From Micromonospora chersina (lineage in GTDB: Bacteria; Actinomycetota; Actinomycetes; Mycobacteriales; Micromonosporaceae), in the NCBI RefSeq assembly GCF_900091475.1, contig NZ_FMIB01000002.1, forward strand, positions 248,001 to 312,000: a DNA stretch of 64,000 bases. Reading direction: 5' to 3'. Both the position numbers and the translations under genes were made by a program. Below, in pieces: positions 7,979-16,532 of the stretch. How positions within the stretch are numbered: position 1 is the stretch's first letter; each line of letters starts with the position of its first letter. The notes beneath the pieces were generated by a model. The model saw only the letters and a program-made list of their open reading frames with translations, had not been told where the DNA came from and ran no database searches.

Positions 7979-10315
7979 TCAGGCGGCGGCAGCGCCGGCC
8001 CCGACGGCCCGCCGTGGTCGGTCCTGAGCGGGCGTGACGTGGCGCCGTGCCCGGCCGCCGTCCGGCGGACGCGGCGGCCCGACGGTCGGCGGTCTCCCGC
8101 CCACCTGGCCGACCTGGCCCACCGACACCGCCGCCGGACCGACCTGGCCCACCGACACCGCCGCCGGGCCGACCTGGCCCACCGACACCGCGGCGCCCAC
8201 CGGCACCGCGGCGCCCACCGGCACCGCAGCGGCCACCGACACCGCGCCCGGGCCGCCCGGTAACGCGTCGACGAGCCCCGGGAACAGCCCGAGGCGCCCC
8301 CGCGCCGGCCGACCGGCCCGGTTCCCCCCGGTCCGGTCCGCGCCATGAGCCCGCCCGGCGGAGGCGCCCCCCGACGCCCCCACCGGTCGGCCCACCGCGG
8401 CGCCGGCCCGCCCCGCCCCGCCGGCGACCGGCGAACCGACGCCGGGCGTCCGGCCGGCCGCCGCCGGGACCGGCGCCGGTCGGGCCCCTCCACCCGACCG
8501 GCGTCCCGCCCCCGCCGCGCAGGCCGCCCGGCCCTCGGCGCCGTCCGTGACCACCCCGGCCGGACGCATCGCCGCGCCCGTTCCGGCATCCCCCAGCCGG
8601 CGGGTGAACGCCGCCCGGACCGCGCGGGGCAGCCGGTGCGTGGCCACCCGGGCCACCGCGGGCTCGGTGACCGTGTAGCCGCCGGCGCCGGTGCACCGCA
8701 GCAGGCCGGCGTCGACGAGCGCGCGCAGCACCGGCTCGGCGCGCCCGGCCGGCCAGCCGAGCATCCGGTCCACCGTGGCGGCCGGGACCTCCGCGCCCCG
8801 GGCCGCGGCGGCCATCAGCACCGCCCGCCGCTCGCCGTCCAGCCGGTCCAGCCGGGCGTCGACCAGCCGGCGGACCGGCTCCGGCACCCCGCCCGGCTCG
8901 CCGTCGGGGTCCGGCGTCGCCGCGTACGCCGCCGCGGCGGCCGGGTTGCCGCCCACCAGCGGGAGCAGCGCCGCGACCCGCGCGGCGGGCCGGCCGGCCC
9001 GGTCGAGCAGGTGCCGCAGCAACCGTCCGGTGTCGACGGTGCCCAGGGCGGGCAGCGACACCCGGCGCCGGCGGCCGGTCGCGCCGGGCAGCAGGTCGGC
9101 CCAGCCCGGGCCGTGGGTCGCCACCACGGCGAGCGGCAGCCCCCGTTCGGTCGCGGCGGCGAAGAGCCGGTGCAGGAACCGGCTCAGCGCCGGCGCGGCG
9201 CGGTCCAGGTCGTCCACCGCCACGACCACCGGCTGCGCGGCGGCCAGGCCGAGCAGGACCTCCCGGCACACCTCGGCGCCGCGGGCGGCCGCGCCGGCGT
9301 CGCGCGGCGCGGCGAGGAACTCGGCCAGCGCGTGCGCCGCCGCACCCCGCCGCGCCGGCGGCAGGAGGCCGTCCAGGGTGGCGGCCAGCCGCCGGCGTAC
9401 GGTCTCCGGCGGGTGCGTGTCGCGGACCCCGGCGACGGCGCGGACCATGTCCGCCAGCGGCGCCAGTTCCCCGTCCGGGAACGGCGGGCAGTGCGCCACG
9501 CACCACCGCACCGGGGCGCCGTCCACCGTCGACACCGCCCGGACCAGCTCGTGCAGCATCCGGCTGCGCCCGCTGCCCGCCGGGCCGACGAGCGAGATCC
9601 AGCGTGGACGCCGCTCCCGCACCGTCCGGGCGATCTCCTCGCCGGCCGTGGCCAGTTCGCGGCGGCGGCCGACCAGCGGGCCGTGGTGGCGGGCCGGCCG
9701 GTGTCGGGCCACGCCGGTCACCCGCCAGACGTCCAGCGGCTGCGCCTTGCCGGCCACCGCGATGGCGGCCAGCGGGCGCTCCTCGACCAGGCCGGCGACG
9801 GCCCGCCGGGTGGCCGCGCAGACCACCACCCCGCCGGGCGGGGCGTACTCCTGGAGGCGGGCCGCCGTGGTGATGACCGCGCCGCTGGCCGCGCCGTGCC
9901 CGCCGTCGTGGGTGCCGGCCAGGTCGACGAGCACCTCGCCGGTGGCCACGCCGACCCGGACCCGCAGCCGCGTGCCGGCCGGCAGCCGCCGGTCCAGCGC
10001 GGCCTGGATCTCCAGCCCGGCGCGCACCCCCCGGTACGCGTCGAACCCGTCGGACCCGTGCGCCCCGAACAGCGCCATCACCGCGTCGCCGACGTACTTC
10101 TCCACCACGCCGTGCCACCGGCGCAGCACCGCGGCCACCGTGCCGAAGTACGCCTGTTGCAGCGCCCGGACGTCCTCGGGGTCGAGCCGCTCGACCAGCC
10201 CGGTCGACCCGACGATGTCGGCGAAGAGCACGGTGACCGTGCGCCGCTCCTCCGGCACCGGCCAGCGCGCGGCGGTGACGGCCTCCCGACTCCCCACGGG
10301 CGTGGTGATCAACAT
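7979..10315 (-). CDS. Class III nucleotidyl cyclase fused to an AAA/NTPase domain
   Basis: A 778-residue regulator. Residues about 22-185 form a class III adenylate/guanylate cyclase domain (TVTVLFADIVGSTGL with the metal-binding Asp; VEKYVGDAVMALFG; RVGVATGEV). An ATPase follows (LVGPAGSGRSRM as an imperfect P-loop ending in GSGRS rather than GKS/T, and VVAVDDLD as Walker B). The C-terminal about 170 residues are low-complexity Ala/Gly/Pro/Val with tandem repeats. This architecture is frequent in actinobacteria as a stress or signalling ATPase. The ATG at 10315 is chosen because the conserved domain begins shortly after. It is divergent from the LAL regulator at 10506. No DNA-binding domain was seen. 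Confidence 0.82.
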   Translation of the reverse strand: MLITTPVGSREAVTAARWPVPEERRTVTVLFADIVGSTGLVERLDPEDVRALQQAYFGTVAAVLRRWHGVVEKYVGDAVMALFGAHGSDGFDAYRGVRAGLEIQAALDRRLPAGTRLRVRVGVATGEVLVDLAGTHDGGHGAASGAVITTAARLQEYAPPGGVVVCAATRRAVAGLVEERPLAAIAVAGKAQPLDVWRVTGVARHRPARHHGPLVGRRRELATAGEEIARTVRERRPRWISLVGPAGSGRSRMLHELVRAVSTVDGAPVRWCVAHCPPFPDGELAPLADMVRAVAGVRDTHPPETVRRRLAATLDGLLPPARRGAAAHALAEFLAAPRDAGAAARGAEVCREVLLGLAAAQPVVVAVDDLDRAAPALSRFLHRLFAAATERGLPLAVVATHGPGWADLLPGATGRRRRVSLPALGTVDTGRLLRHLLDRAGRPAARVAALLPLVGGNPAAAAAYAATPDPDGEPGGVPEPVRRLVDARLDRLDGERRAVLMAAAARGAEVPAATVDRMLGWPAGRAEPVLRALVDAGLLRCTGAGGYTVTEPAVARVATHRLPRAVRAAFTRRLGDAGTGAAMRPAGVVTDGAEGRAACAAGAGRRSGGGARPAPVPAAAGRTPGVGSPVAGGAGRAGAAVGRPVGASGGASAGRAHGADRTGGNRAGRPARGRLGLFPGLVDALPGGPGAVSVAAAVPVGAAVPVGAAVSVGQVGPAAVSVGQVGPAAVSVGQVGQVGGRPPTVGPPRPPDGGRARRHVTPAQDRPRRAVGAGAAAA
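8111..8195 (-). repeat. 30-bp tandem repeat inside the cyclase-ATPase gene
   Basis: Nearly three copies of a 30-bp unit beginning GACCTGGCCCACCGACACCG (8111-8140, 8141-8170, partial 8171-8195), followed by two to three shorter related 18-bp units to about 8228. In the coding frame they give VGQVGPAAVS-type repeats in the protein tail. They are likely length-variable by slippage. Confidence 0.85.
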
Positions 10316-10389
10316 CGCACCCACCCTTTCCCCGGTCCGGTGCCCTGACGACCTCCGGAGACTTTCACCACCGGGTTCTCGGGGGATCG

Positions 10390-10403
10390 GTAGGACGACG
10401 TAT
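10390..10403. promoter_or_regulatory. Motif GTAGGACGACGTAT in divergent regulator promoter region
   Basis: This 14-mer lies between the two divergent regulator genes (7979-10315 and 10506-13448). Its reverse complement, ATACGTCGTCCTAC, matches 13 of 14 bases of ATACGTCGTTCTAC at 13462-13475, after the LAL gene and before the next gene. A shared binding site for one of the two regulators is a reasonable inference. Confidence 0.4.
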
Positions 10404-10505
10404 GTCGACCACCCGCAACCATTAGTCGCAATGTCGACGCGAGGAGTACCACAAGGGCACTGAGCCCGTAGAACGGTGCGGGAACCTGTGACTAGGCTGC
10501 GTGAC

Positions 10506-13448
10506 ATGGCCAGCGATGTGGACACCGCGCCGCTCGTCGGCCGTGCCGACACGGTGGCGGCGCTCCGGTCGGCGCTGCTCGACGACGTCGCCCCCGGGCA
10601 GACCGCGGCGGTGTTCCTCACCGGCGAGAGCGGCGTGGGCAAGACCCGGCTGCTGGCCGAGGTCGGCGAGCGCCTGCGGGACGCGGGCGCGCTGGTCCTC
10701 ACCGGCGCCTGCCTCGACATCGGCGACGCCTCCCCGCTGCACCCGGTCCGCCAGGCGCTGCGCCGCCTCGACGCCGACCTGACCGAGGCGCGCACCTCCT
10801 CGGCCGTCCGCGGCCTGCTCCAGGTCTTCGACGAGGAGACCCCCGGCCCGGACGGCGCGGGCGCGCTGCTGGAACGGGTCTCGCGCGGCCTGCACCTGGT
10901 CGCCGCCGGTCGGCCGCTGGTGCTCGTGCTCGACGACCTCCAGTGGGTCGACCGGAGCACCCGCCAGCTCCTGCTCTACCTGCTCGCCGGGCTCGGCGAC
11001 CTCCAGCTGTCGGTGCTTGCCGCGATCCGCGCCGAGTCCTTGCAGGGCGCGCACCCGCTGCGCCGCGTGCTCACCGAGCTGCGCCGGCTGCGCTCGGTCC
11101 GGGTGGTGGACCTGGCGCCGCTGGACCGGGCCGGCACCGACGAGCTGGCCGCCGCGATCGCCGGCACGCCGCTGCCCCCCGAGGCCGCCGACCAGCTGTG
11201 GCAGCGCAGCGGCGGCAACCCGTTCGTGGTGGAGGAGCTGGCCCGCGACCTGCGCGACGGCCACGACGGGCTCTCCGACACGCTGCGCGAGGTCTTCCTG
11301 GCCCGGGTCGACGCGTTGCCGCAGCCCGCGCACGCCGTGGTGCACGCGGTCGCCGCCGGTGTCGAGCCGGTCGAGCACTGGCTGCTGGCCCAGGTCGTCC
11401 GGCTTCCGGAGGACCGGCTCATCGAGGCGGTCCGGGAGGCCGTGGCGCACCGGCTGCTGGTCGGCGCCGACGACGGCTACCGGCTGCGGCACCGCCTGGT
11501 CGCCGAGGTGCTCGCGCACGAGCTGCTGCCCGCCGAGCGGGCCGCGCTGCACCGCCGCTACGCCGAGACGCTCACCTCGGCCACCGCCGAGCTGCACCAG
11601 GCCCGGCTGGCCCACCACTGGCGGCTGGCCGGCGAGCCGGCGCGGGCCCTGCCGGCCGCGATGGCCGCCGCCCGGGAGGCCGAGCGGTTGCACGGCTACG
11701 CCGAGGCGCACCGCCACTGGTCGGCCGCGTTGAGTCTGGCCGACACCCCGCCCGCCGTGCTGCCCGACGGCGGCCGGCCCGAGCCGGTCGAGGTGAACCG
11801 GGCCGCGCTGCTGACCCACGCGGCCGAGTCGGCGCACCACTGCGGCGAGCACGCCCGCGCCCTGGCCCTGCTGGAGGAGCTGGCCGCCGACCCGGCCGGT
11901 CCGCCCACCTGCGCCCTGCGCATCCGTCGGGCCCGCTACCTGGCCGCCGCCGGGCGTTCCGCGCCGGCCGAGGCCGAGTACCGGCAGGTGCTGGCGGCGG
12001 ACGACTGCACGCCCCGGGAACGGGCCACCGCCGCCGCCCACCTGGCCGAGCTGCTGCTGCACCTGGGCCGCTACGCCGAGGCCGGCGACCAGGCCCGGGA
12101 GGCGCTCCGGCTCGCCGCCGAGGTCGAGGGCGCCGCCTCGGAGGTGGTGCTGGCCAGCGCCGCGCTGGGGTTCAGCGAGGCCTATCTGGAGGACCCGGAC
12201 GCGGGGCTGGCCGTCATGCGCCGGGCGCTGGACACCGCCGAGCGCTCCGGCCGGCCGGAGGACGTGGCCTGCGCGTACCTGCACCTGGCCGAGCTGCTCA
12301 CCGGGCCGCTGAACATCCTCGAGGAGGGTGTGGTGGTGGCCCGCCGGGGCGCCGAGCGGGTAGCCGAGCTGGGGCTGGGCCGCACCTGGGAGACCCGGCT
12401 GCTGGCCATCGCCACCAACGGGCTGTTCCGGGTGGGGCAGTGGGCCGAGGCGGAGAAGGTCGTGGCGGCCGCGCTGCGGCACCGCCCGTCCGGCGCCGAC
12501 GCGGTGGAGCTGCTGCTCGCCCGGTGCCGGCTGTCGGTGGGCTACGGCGACGTCGAGGCCTCCGACCGTGACCTGGAGGCGGTCGCCACGGTGCTGGCCG
12601 GTGGCGGGGCCCGGCACGTGCTGCCGATGCTGATCCTGCGCGCCGGGCTGGCCATGTGGCAGGGCCGGCACGACTTGGCCCGGCAGGCGGTCCAGCGGGG
12701 CTTGACCGAGAGCCGCTCCGACGACGTCATCGTGCTGGCCACCCTGGCCTGGCACGGGTTGCGCGCGGAGGCGGAGGCGTCCGCCAGCCGCACCGTCGAG
12801 GTGGACCCGAACGCGGTCCGCCGGCTGCGCGAGGTGGTCGAGCGGGTGACCCGCAAGAGCGGCAGGGCGGGCGCCCCGGTGCGCTACGTCGCCGACGCCT
12901 TCCTGGCCCTCTGCGCCGCCGAGCTGAGCCGGCTGGACGACGGCCGGGGCGACCCGGAGCTGTGGGCCCGCGCGGCCACCGAGTGGGACCGGCGCAACCA
13001 CCCCTACCCGGCGGCCTACTCCCGGTTGCGGCAGGCCGAGGCGCTGCTGGCCCGGCGCAGCCGGGTCGCCACCGCCGGCAGGCTGTTGCGGCAGGCCCAC
13101 CGGACGGCCCAGGCGCTCGGCGCGCTGCCGCTGAGCGAGGAGATCCGCACCCTGGCCGGGCGGGCCCGGGTGACCCTGGAGGAGGCCCCGGCCGCCACCC
13201 GTCCCGCGCCCCGGCCCCGGGCCGCGGCGCCGGCCGCGCCCGCGGTGGACGAGCTGGAGGTGCTCACCGCCCGGGAGCGGGAGGTGCTCGCCGCGGTCGC
13301 CGAGGGGCTGACCAACCGGGAGATCGGCCAGCGGCTGTTCATCAGCGAGCGGACCATCGGCGTGCACGTGTCGCACATCTTCGACAAGCTCCAGGTCCGC
13401 ACGCGGGTGCAGGCCAGCGCGATCTTCCTGCGCAACCGCCCCGAGTAG
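10506..13448 (+). CDS. Large ATP-binding LuxR-family (LAL) transcriptional regulator
   Basis: A regulator of about 980 residues. It carries an N-terminal STAND/AAA NTPase (Walker A GESGVGKTR with Lys at about 46, Walker B LVLVLDDLQWVD near 140), a long helical TPR-like middle with repeated Ala/Leu-rich repeats, and a C-terminal LuxR helix-turn-helix (LTAREREVLAAVAEGLTNRE, then ISERTIGVHVSHIFDKL). LAL proteins often activate secondary-metabolism or sugar genes; no target is proven here. The ATG at 10506 has an AGG nine bases upstream; a GTG at 10476 is an alternative start. A 14-bp motif occurs both upstream of this gene and after its stop. Confidence 0.9.
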   Translation: MASDVDTAPLVGRADTVAALRSALLDDVAPGQTAAVFLTGESGVGKTRLLAEVGERLRDAGALVLTGACLDIGDASPLHPVRQALRRLDADLTEARTSSAVRGLLQVFDEETPGPDGAGALLERVSRGLHLVAAGRPLVLVLDDLQWVDRSTRQLLLYLLAGLGDLQLSVLAAIRAESLQGAHPLRRVLTELRRLRSVRVVDLAPLDRAGTDELAAAIAGTPLPPEAADQLWQRSGGNPFVVEELARDLRDGHDGLSDTLREVFLARVDALPQPAHAVVHAVAAGVEPVEHWLLAQVVRLPEDRLIEAVREAVAHRLLVGADDGYRLRHRLVAEVLAHELLPAERAALHRRYAETLTSATAELHQARLAHHWRLAGEPARALPAAMAAAREAERLHGYAEAHRHWSAALSLADTPPAVLPDGGRPEPVEVNRAALLTHAAESAHHCGEHARALALLEELAADPAGPPTCALRIRRARYLAAAGRSAPAEAEYRQVLAADDCTPRERATAAAHLAELLLHLGRYAEAGDQAREALRLAAEVEGAASEVVLASAALGFSEAYLEDPDAGLAVMRRALDTAERSGRPEDVACAYLHLAELLTGPLNILEEGVVVARRGAERVAELGLGRTWETRLLAIATNGLFRVGQWAEAEKVVAAALRHRPSGADAVELLLARCRLSVGYGDVEASDRDLEAVATVLAGGGARHVLPMLILRAGLAMWQGRHDLARQAVQRGLTESRSDDVIVLATLAWHGLRAEAEASASRTVEVDPNAVRRLREVVERVTRKSGRAGAPVRYVADAFLALCAAELSRLDDGRGDPELWARAATEWDRRNHPYPAAYSRLRQAEALLARRSRVATAGRLLRQAHRTAQALGALPLSEEIRTLAGRARVTLEEAPAATRPAPRPRAAAPAAPAVDELEVLTAREREVLAAVAEGLTNREIGQRLFISERTIGVHVSHIFDKLQVRTRVQASAIFLRNRPE

Positions 13449-13461
13449 CCGTACGTCGGCA

Positions 13462-13475
13462 ATACGTCGTTCTAC
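13462..13475. promoter_or_regulatory. Second copy of the LAL-region motif
   Basis: ATACGTCGTTCTAC lies 13 bp after the LAL stop and 86 bp before the DUF5995 gene. It is the inverted counterpart of the site at 10390-10403. A neighbouring TACGTCG at 13452-13458 gives an 11-bp spaced direct repeat with it. It is a candidate activator site for the downstream gene. Confidence 0.4.
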
Positions 13476-13482
13476 TGATCCG

Positions 13483-13498
13483 GCCGGCGTACGCCGGC
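13483..13498. promoter_or_regulatory. 16-bp perfect palindrome
   Basis: GCCGGCGTACGCCGGC, self-complementary without a loop, between the LAL gene and the DUF5995 gene. With no loop it is more likely a dimeric protein site than a terminator, though hairpin formation cannot be excluded. Confidence 0.4.
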
Positions 13499-13560
13499 TG
13501 GAAGGCTGTCCTGCGTCACCGGGTGGCGTCGTGGGGGGCGCCGACCACTGTGGAGGAGAG

Positions 13561-14331
13561 ATGACCGAACCGGTATGGGGTCCTGTGCACCAGGACATCG
13601 TCGGGCTGCTCGCCGACCACCCCGCCGACGTGCCGGCGGTCGTCGACCATCTCACCAAGCTCCAGGACCTGCTGGTCCGGCTGCCTCCGCTGGAGGAGAG
13701 CTGCCCGCTGGCCGACTTCAACAAGCTCTACCTGGTCATCACGTCGACGGTGCTCGACGGGCTGTACGACGACCGCTTCACCGACCCGGCCTTCCTGGCC
13801 CGGCTGGACGTGGAGTTCGCCGCCCGCTACTTCGACGCGCTGCGGTTCTGGACCGACTCCCACCCGAGCACCCCGAAGGCATGGTCGTGCCTGTTCCAGC
13901 GGATGCGCGGCCCGGACGCCCGGCCGTTGCCGTCGGCCGCCGCCGGGGTGAACGCCCACATCAACTACGACCTGCCGTTCGCGCTGGTGACCACCTTCGA
14001 CAGCCTGGATTCCGAGCCGGTCGACGGCAGTGACCAGCACCGCGACTATCTGGAGATCAACAAGATCTTCGCCGAGCGGATCCCGGAGCTGCGCCGCGGC
14101 TACCTGGACCACTGGCAGCTGATGATCGACATGGTGAACGGCGACATCGACGACTGGTACCAGGGCGAACTGGTCGAGTACACCCGGAACGTGGCCTGGC
14201 GCAACGCGCAGAAGATCTGGCGCTGCCGGCACGACCCGGACGCCCGTGAGTGTGAGCGGATGCGGCTGGACGACAACGCCGCGCTGCTCGGCCGGCTGCT
14301 GCTCTCGCCCCTGGGGGCGTTCCTCCAGTAG
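13561..14331 (+). CDS. DUF5995 family protein
   Basis: A 256-residue soluble protein of unknown function. It is mostly helical, with conserved-looking segments around INYDLPFALV, HRDYLEINKIFAERIPEL and NVAWRNAQ. Together with the Asn/His-rich pattern these resemble the DUF5995 family of actinomycetes. The ATG at 13561 has a strong GGAGGAG ribosome-binding site. It sits alone between the LAL gene and a terminator, so it may be the LAL regulator's immediate target. The DUF5995 name is from recall of sequence style. Confidence 0.65.
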   Translation: MTEPVWGPVHQDIVGLLADHPADVPAVVDHLTKLQDLLVRLPPLEESCPLADFNKLYLVITSTVLDGLYDDRFTDPAFLARLDVEFAARYFDALRFWTDSHPSTPKAWSCLFQRMRGPDARPLPSAAAGVNAHINYDLPFALVTTFDSLDSEPVDGSDQHRDYLEINKIFAERIPELRRGYLDHWQLMIDMVNGDIDDWYQGELVEYTRNVAWRNAQKIWRCRHDPDARECERMRLDDNAALLGRLLLSPLGAFLQ

Positions 14332-14343
14332 CCGGGACGGGGG

Positions 14344-14382
14344 GTCCCCGCGTCCCGCCGTCCGGGCGTGGGACGCGGGGAC
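14344..14382. terminator. Bidirectional hairpin terminator
   Basis: GTCCCCGCGTCCC (14344-14356) and GGGACGCGGGGAC (14370-14382) are perfect complements with a 13-bp loop, between convergent genes ending at 14331 and 14413. No U-tract, as usual in high-GC actinomycetes. Confidence 0.85.
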
Positions 14383-14412
14383 GCCGCCTGTGGCGGGTGG
14401 CCGGCGCGACGG

Positions 14413-14961
14413 TCAGCCGCGCCGGGAGCGCCCCCGGTAGGCGGCCGCCGCGGCCCGGTTGTTGCACAGTTCGCAGCAGTAGCGCTGCCGGCCGGCGCGG
14501 GTCCGGTCCAGGTAGGGCGCGTCGCACCCGTCGGCCGCGCAGACCCCGAAGCGTTCCGCCCCGCCGGCCGTCGCGGCCCGGGCGAGCGCCCCGGTGACCA
14601 GGGCGGCGAACGGCCCGACCGGGCCGGGCCGGGGCAGCGGGGTGAGCCGCAGCGTGCCGTCGGGCGCGGCCTCGACCGCCGTGCCGGCGCTCACGTCGGC
14701 CAGCACCTCGTTGAGCGTGGCCACGCGGGCGGCCGGATCGGGCGCGGCGAAGACCCGGTGGAGCCGGTCCCGCAACTCCCGCAGCCGGGGCAGGTCCGCC
14801 TCGGTGAGCGGCTCGGTGACCTCGGCGAGGCCGAGTTCCCGGCCGGCGGCCCGCAGGCGGACCACCGAGAGCTGGTCGACCGGCTCCTGGAGCACCCAGT
14901 AGCTGTGCAGCAGCGCGATGGCCAGCCGCAGCGCCGGTTCCAGCTGTGGCACCGCGCTCAT
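14413..14961 (-). CDS. CGNR zinc-finger protein with ABATE-like N-terminal domain
   Basis: A 182-residue putative transcription factor. The N-terminal about 130 residues are helical (ABATE-type stress-sensing domain). The C-terminus has the zinc finger FGVCAADGC ... RQRYCCELCNNRAAAAAYR, with the CxxxxC...CxxxC ligands and the C(G/N)NR-type signature reading CNNR. Such proteins are common in Streptomyces-like genomes with undefined regulons. It is divergent from the secreted hydrolase at 15086, and may regulate it across an AT-rich gap. Confidence 0.85.
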   Translation of the reverse strand: MSAVPQLEPALRLAIALLHSYWVLQEPVDQLSVVRLRAAGRELGLAEVTEPLTEADLPRLRELRDRLHRVFAAPDPAARVATLNEVLADVSAGTAVEAAPDGTLRLTPLPRPGPVGPFAALVTGALARAATAGGAERFGVCAADGCDAPYLDRTRAGRQRYCCELCNNRAAAAAYRGRSRRG

Positions 14962-15085
14962 CCGCGCCTCCTCCCTCGTCCGGTCGCCGGCACGCCCGCC
15001 GCCCCCTCGGCACTTGACCGATCGCCGCCCGCCATCCTAGCGTCGTCAGTTACTAAACGCTTTTAAGAACTTATGGAGGTGGCGT

Positions 15086-15937
15086 ATGCGACGTCTGCCC
15101 GTCATCGTGTCCGTGGCGGCGCTGCTGGTCGCCGGCGCGGTCGCCGGCGCCGGTGGGGCCCACGCGGAGGCACCCGCCGACCCGGACCGCGCGGCGGCCA
15201 CGGTGGTCCGCGACATCGAGATCCCGGTCGCCGGGCAGCCGGCCGTCCGGGCCTGGCTGGTCCGCCCGCAGCGCTCCGGCGGCGGGCTGGCCGGGGTGCT
15301 GGACCTGCACTGGTTCGAGCCCGGCCGGGCCAACCAGGACCGCGGCGAGTTCCTGGCCGAGGCGACAGCCCTGGCCGGCCGGGGCGTCGTGTCGGTGCTG
15401 CCGCAGCTCACCTTCCCGTGGGCGGGCGACCCGGTCGGTGACGCCCGGGACCGGGCCGCGGTCACCGCCCAGCTCGACGCCGTGCGGGCGGCGTACCGGC
15501 GGCTGCTCGCCGAGCCGGGGGTGGACCGGAAGCGCACGGCGGTGGTCGGCCACGACTACGGCGCCATGTACGCCGTCGACCTGACCGCCCGCGAGCCGGG
15601 GCTGCGCACCGCGGTGCTCCTCGCCCCGGACGCCACCTGGGCCAACTGGTTCGACAGCTACTGGCTCCAGCTGCCGGCGGGGGAGCGGGCGGCGTACCGG
15701 GCCGTGTTCGCCGGCCTCGACCCGGTGGACCTGGTGGGGCGTCTCGGCGCCGGCGCGTACCTCCAGTTCGCCGGCGCGGACCGGTTCGTCGGCGCGGAGA
15801 CCCGCGCCGCCTTCGCCGCCGCGGCGCCGCAGGCCAAGGTGTCGCTCTACCCGGGCGAGGAGCACGACCTGAACGCCGCCCGCACCCGCGACGACCGGCT
15901 CGCCTGGCTGGCCGGGCGGCTGGGACTGGGCGACTGA
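15086..15937 (+). CDS. Secreted alpha/beta-hydrolase (dienelactone hydrolase-like)
   Basis: A 283-residue protein with a Sec signal peptide (MRRLP, hydrophobic [15 protein letters not shown], cleavage near AHA-EA). The hydrolase domain has the GHDYGAM nucleophile elbow at about residue 155, where the central Asp would replace the usual Ser or Cys, and a late EEHDLN His. The Asp nucleophile recalls haloalkane dehalogenases or epoxide hydrolases, or the protein may be inactive. The start has a GGAGGTGG ribosome-binding site. The AT-rich sequence at 15049-15076, unusual for the region, probably contains the promoter. Confidence 0.72.
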   Translation: MRRLPVIVSVAALLVAGAVAGAGGAHAEAPADPDRAAATVVRDIEIPVAGQPAVRAWLVRPQRSGGGLAGVLDLHWFEPGRANQDRGEFLAEATALAGRGVVSVLPQLTFPWAGDPVGDARDRAAVTAQLDAVRAAYRRLLAEPGVDRKRTAVVGHDYGAMYAVDLTAREPGLRTAVLLAPDATWANWFDSYWLQLPAGERAAYRAVFAGLDPVDLVGRLGAGAYLQFAGADRFVGAETRAAFAAAAPQAKVSLYPGEEHDLNAARTRDDRLAWLAGRLGLGD

Positions 15938-16050
15938 GCCGAGGGAACCAGCGGTCGGCCGGCGCCGCGAGCGCCGGCCGGACCGCGGGGCAGCGGCGGG
16001 CCGACGGCGCGACCGGGTGTCGGCCCGGCCCGACCGGGTACCCGCCCGCC

Positions 16051-16452
16051 ATGTCGCACACCGGACCGGTCCGCCGCTTCGCCTTCCGGTTCGACCCGGC
16101 GTTCCGGCTGCCGCTGGCCCTGCTCGGGGTGCGGCCGGAGACCGCCCGGGTCGAACTGGGCCCCGACGAGCTGACCGTACGGTTCGGCCCCTGGCGGCTG
16201 CGCACCGACCGGGACAACGTCACGGGGGTCGAGCTGGGCGGCCCGTACCGCTGGTGGCGGGCCGTCGGCCCGCACCTGTCCCTGGCCGACGGCGGCGTCA
16301 CCTTCGGCACCAGCGTGGCCGCCGGGGTCTGCCTCCGCCTCGCCACCCCGGTGCCGGCGCTCGCCCCCGGCCCCTGGCCGCGCCACCCGGCCGTCACGGT
16401 GACCGTGACCGACCCGGAGGCGCTGCGCGACGCGCTGGCCGGTCCGCCCTGA
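16051..16452 (+). CDS. Conserved hypothetical protein, PH-like beta fold
   Basis: 133 residues, no membrane segment or signal. Alternating beta-strand pattern with [22 protein letters not shown] in pieces, a tryptophan pair, and a late [15 protein letters not shown]. It resembles small actinobacterial proteins that use a PH-like barrel. Function unknown. It stands alone between the secreted hydrolase and a permease. Confidence 0.6.
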   Translation: MSHTGPVRRFAFRFDPAFRLPLALLGVRPETARVELGPDELTVRFGPWRLRTDRDNVTGVELGGPYRWWRAVGPHLSLADGGVTFGTSVAAGVCLRLATPVPALAPGPWPRHPAVTVTVTDPEALRDALAGPP

Positions 16453-16532
16453 TCTTTTCCCGCTTGCCCGGTTCCGCCGGGCCGTGCCCGGGGTACCGCC
16501 TACCGTCGGGTTCAGGGCCTGAAGGGGTGCAG

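Noticed and set aside
8034..8550. Pro/Thr-rich plus-strand ORFs opposite the cyclase-ATPase tail
   Set aside because: They are strand shadows of the repeat-rich coding tail; composition is driven by the repeats and no start signal is visible.
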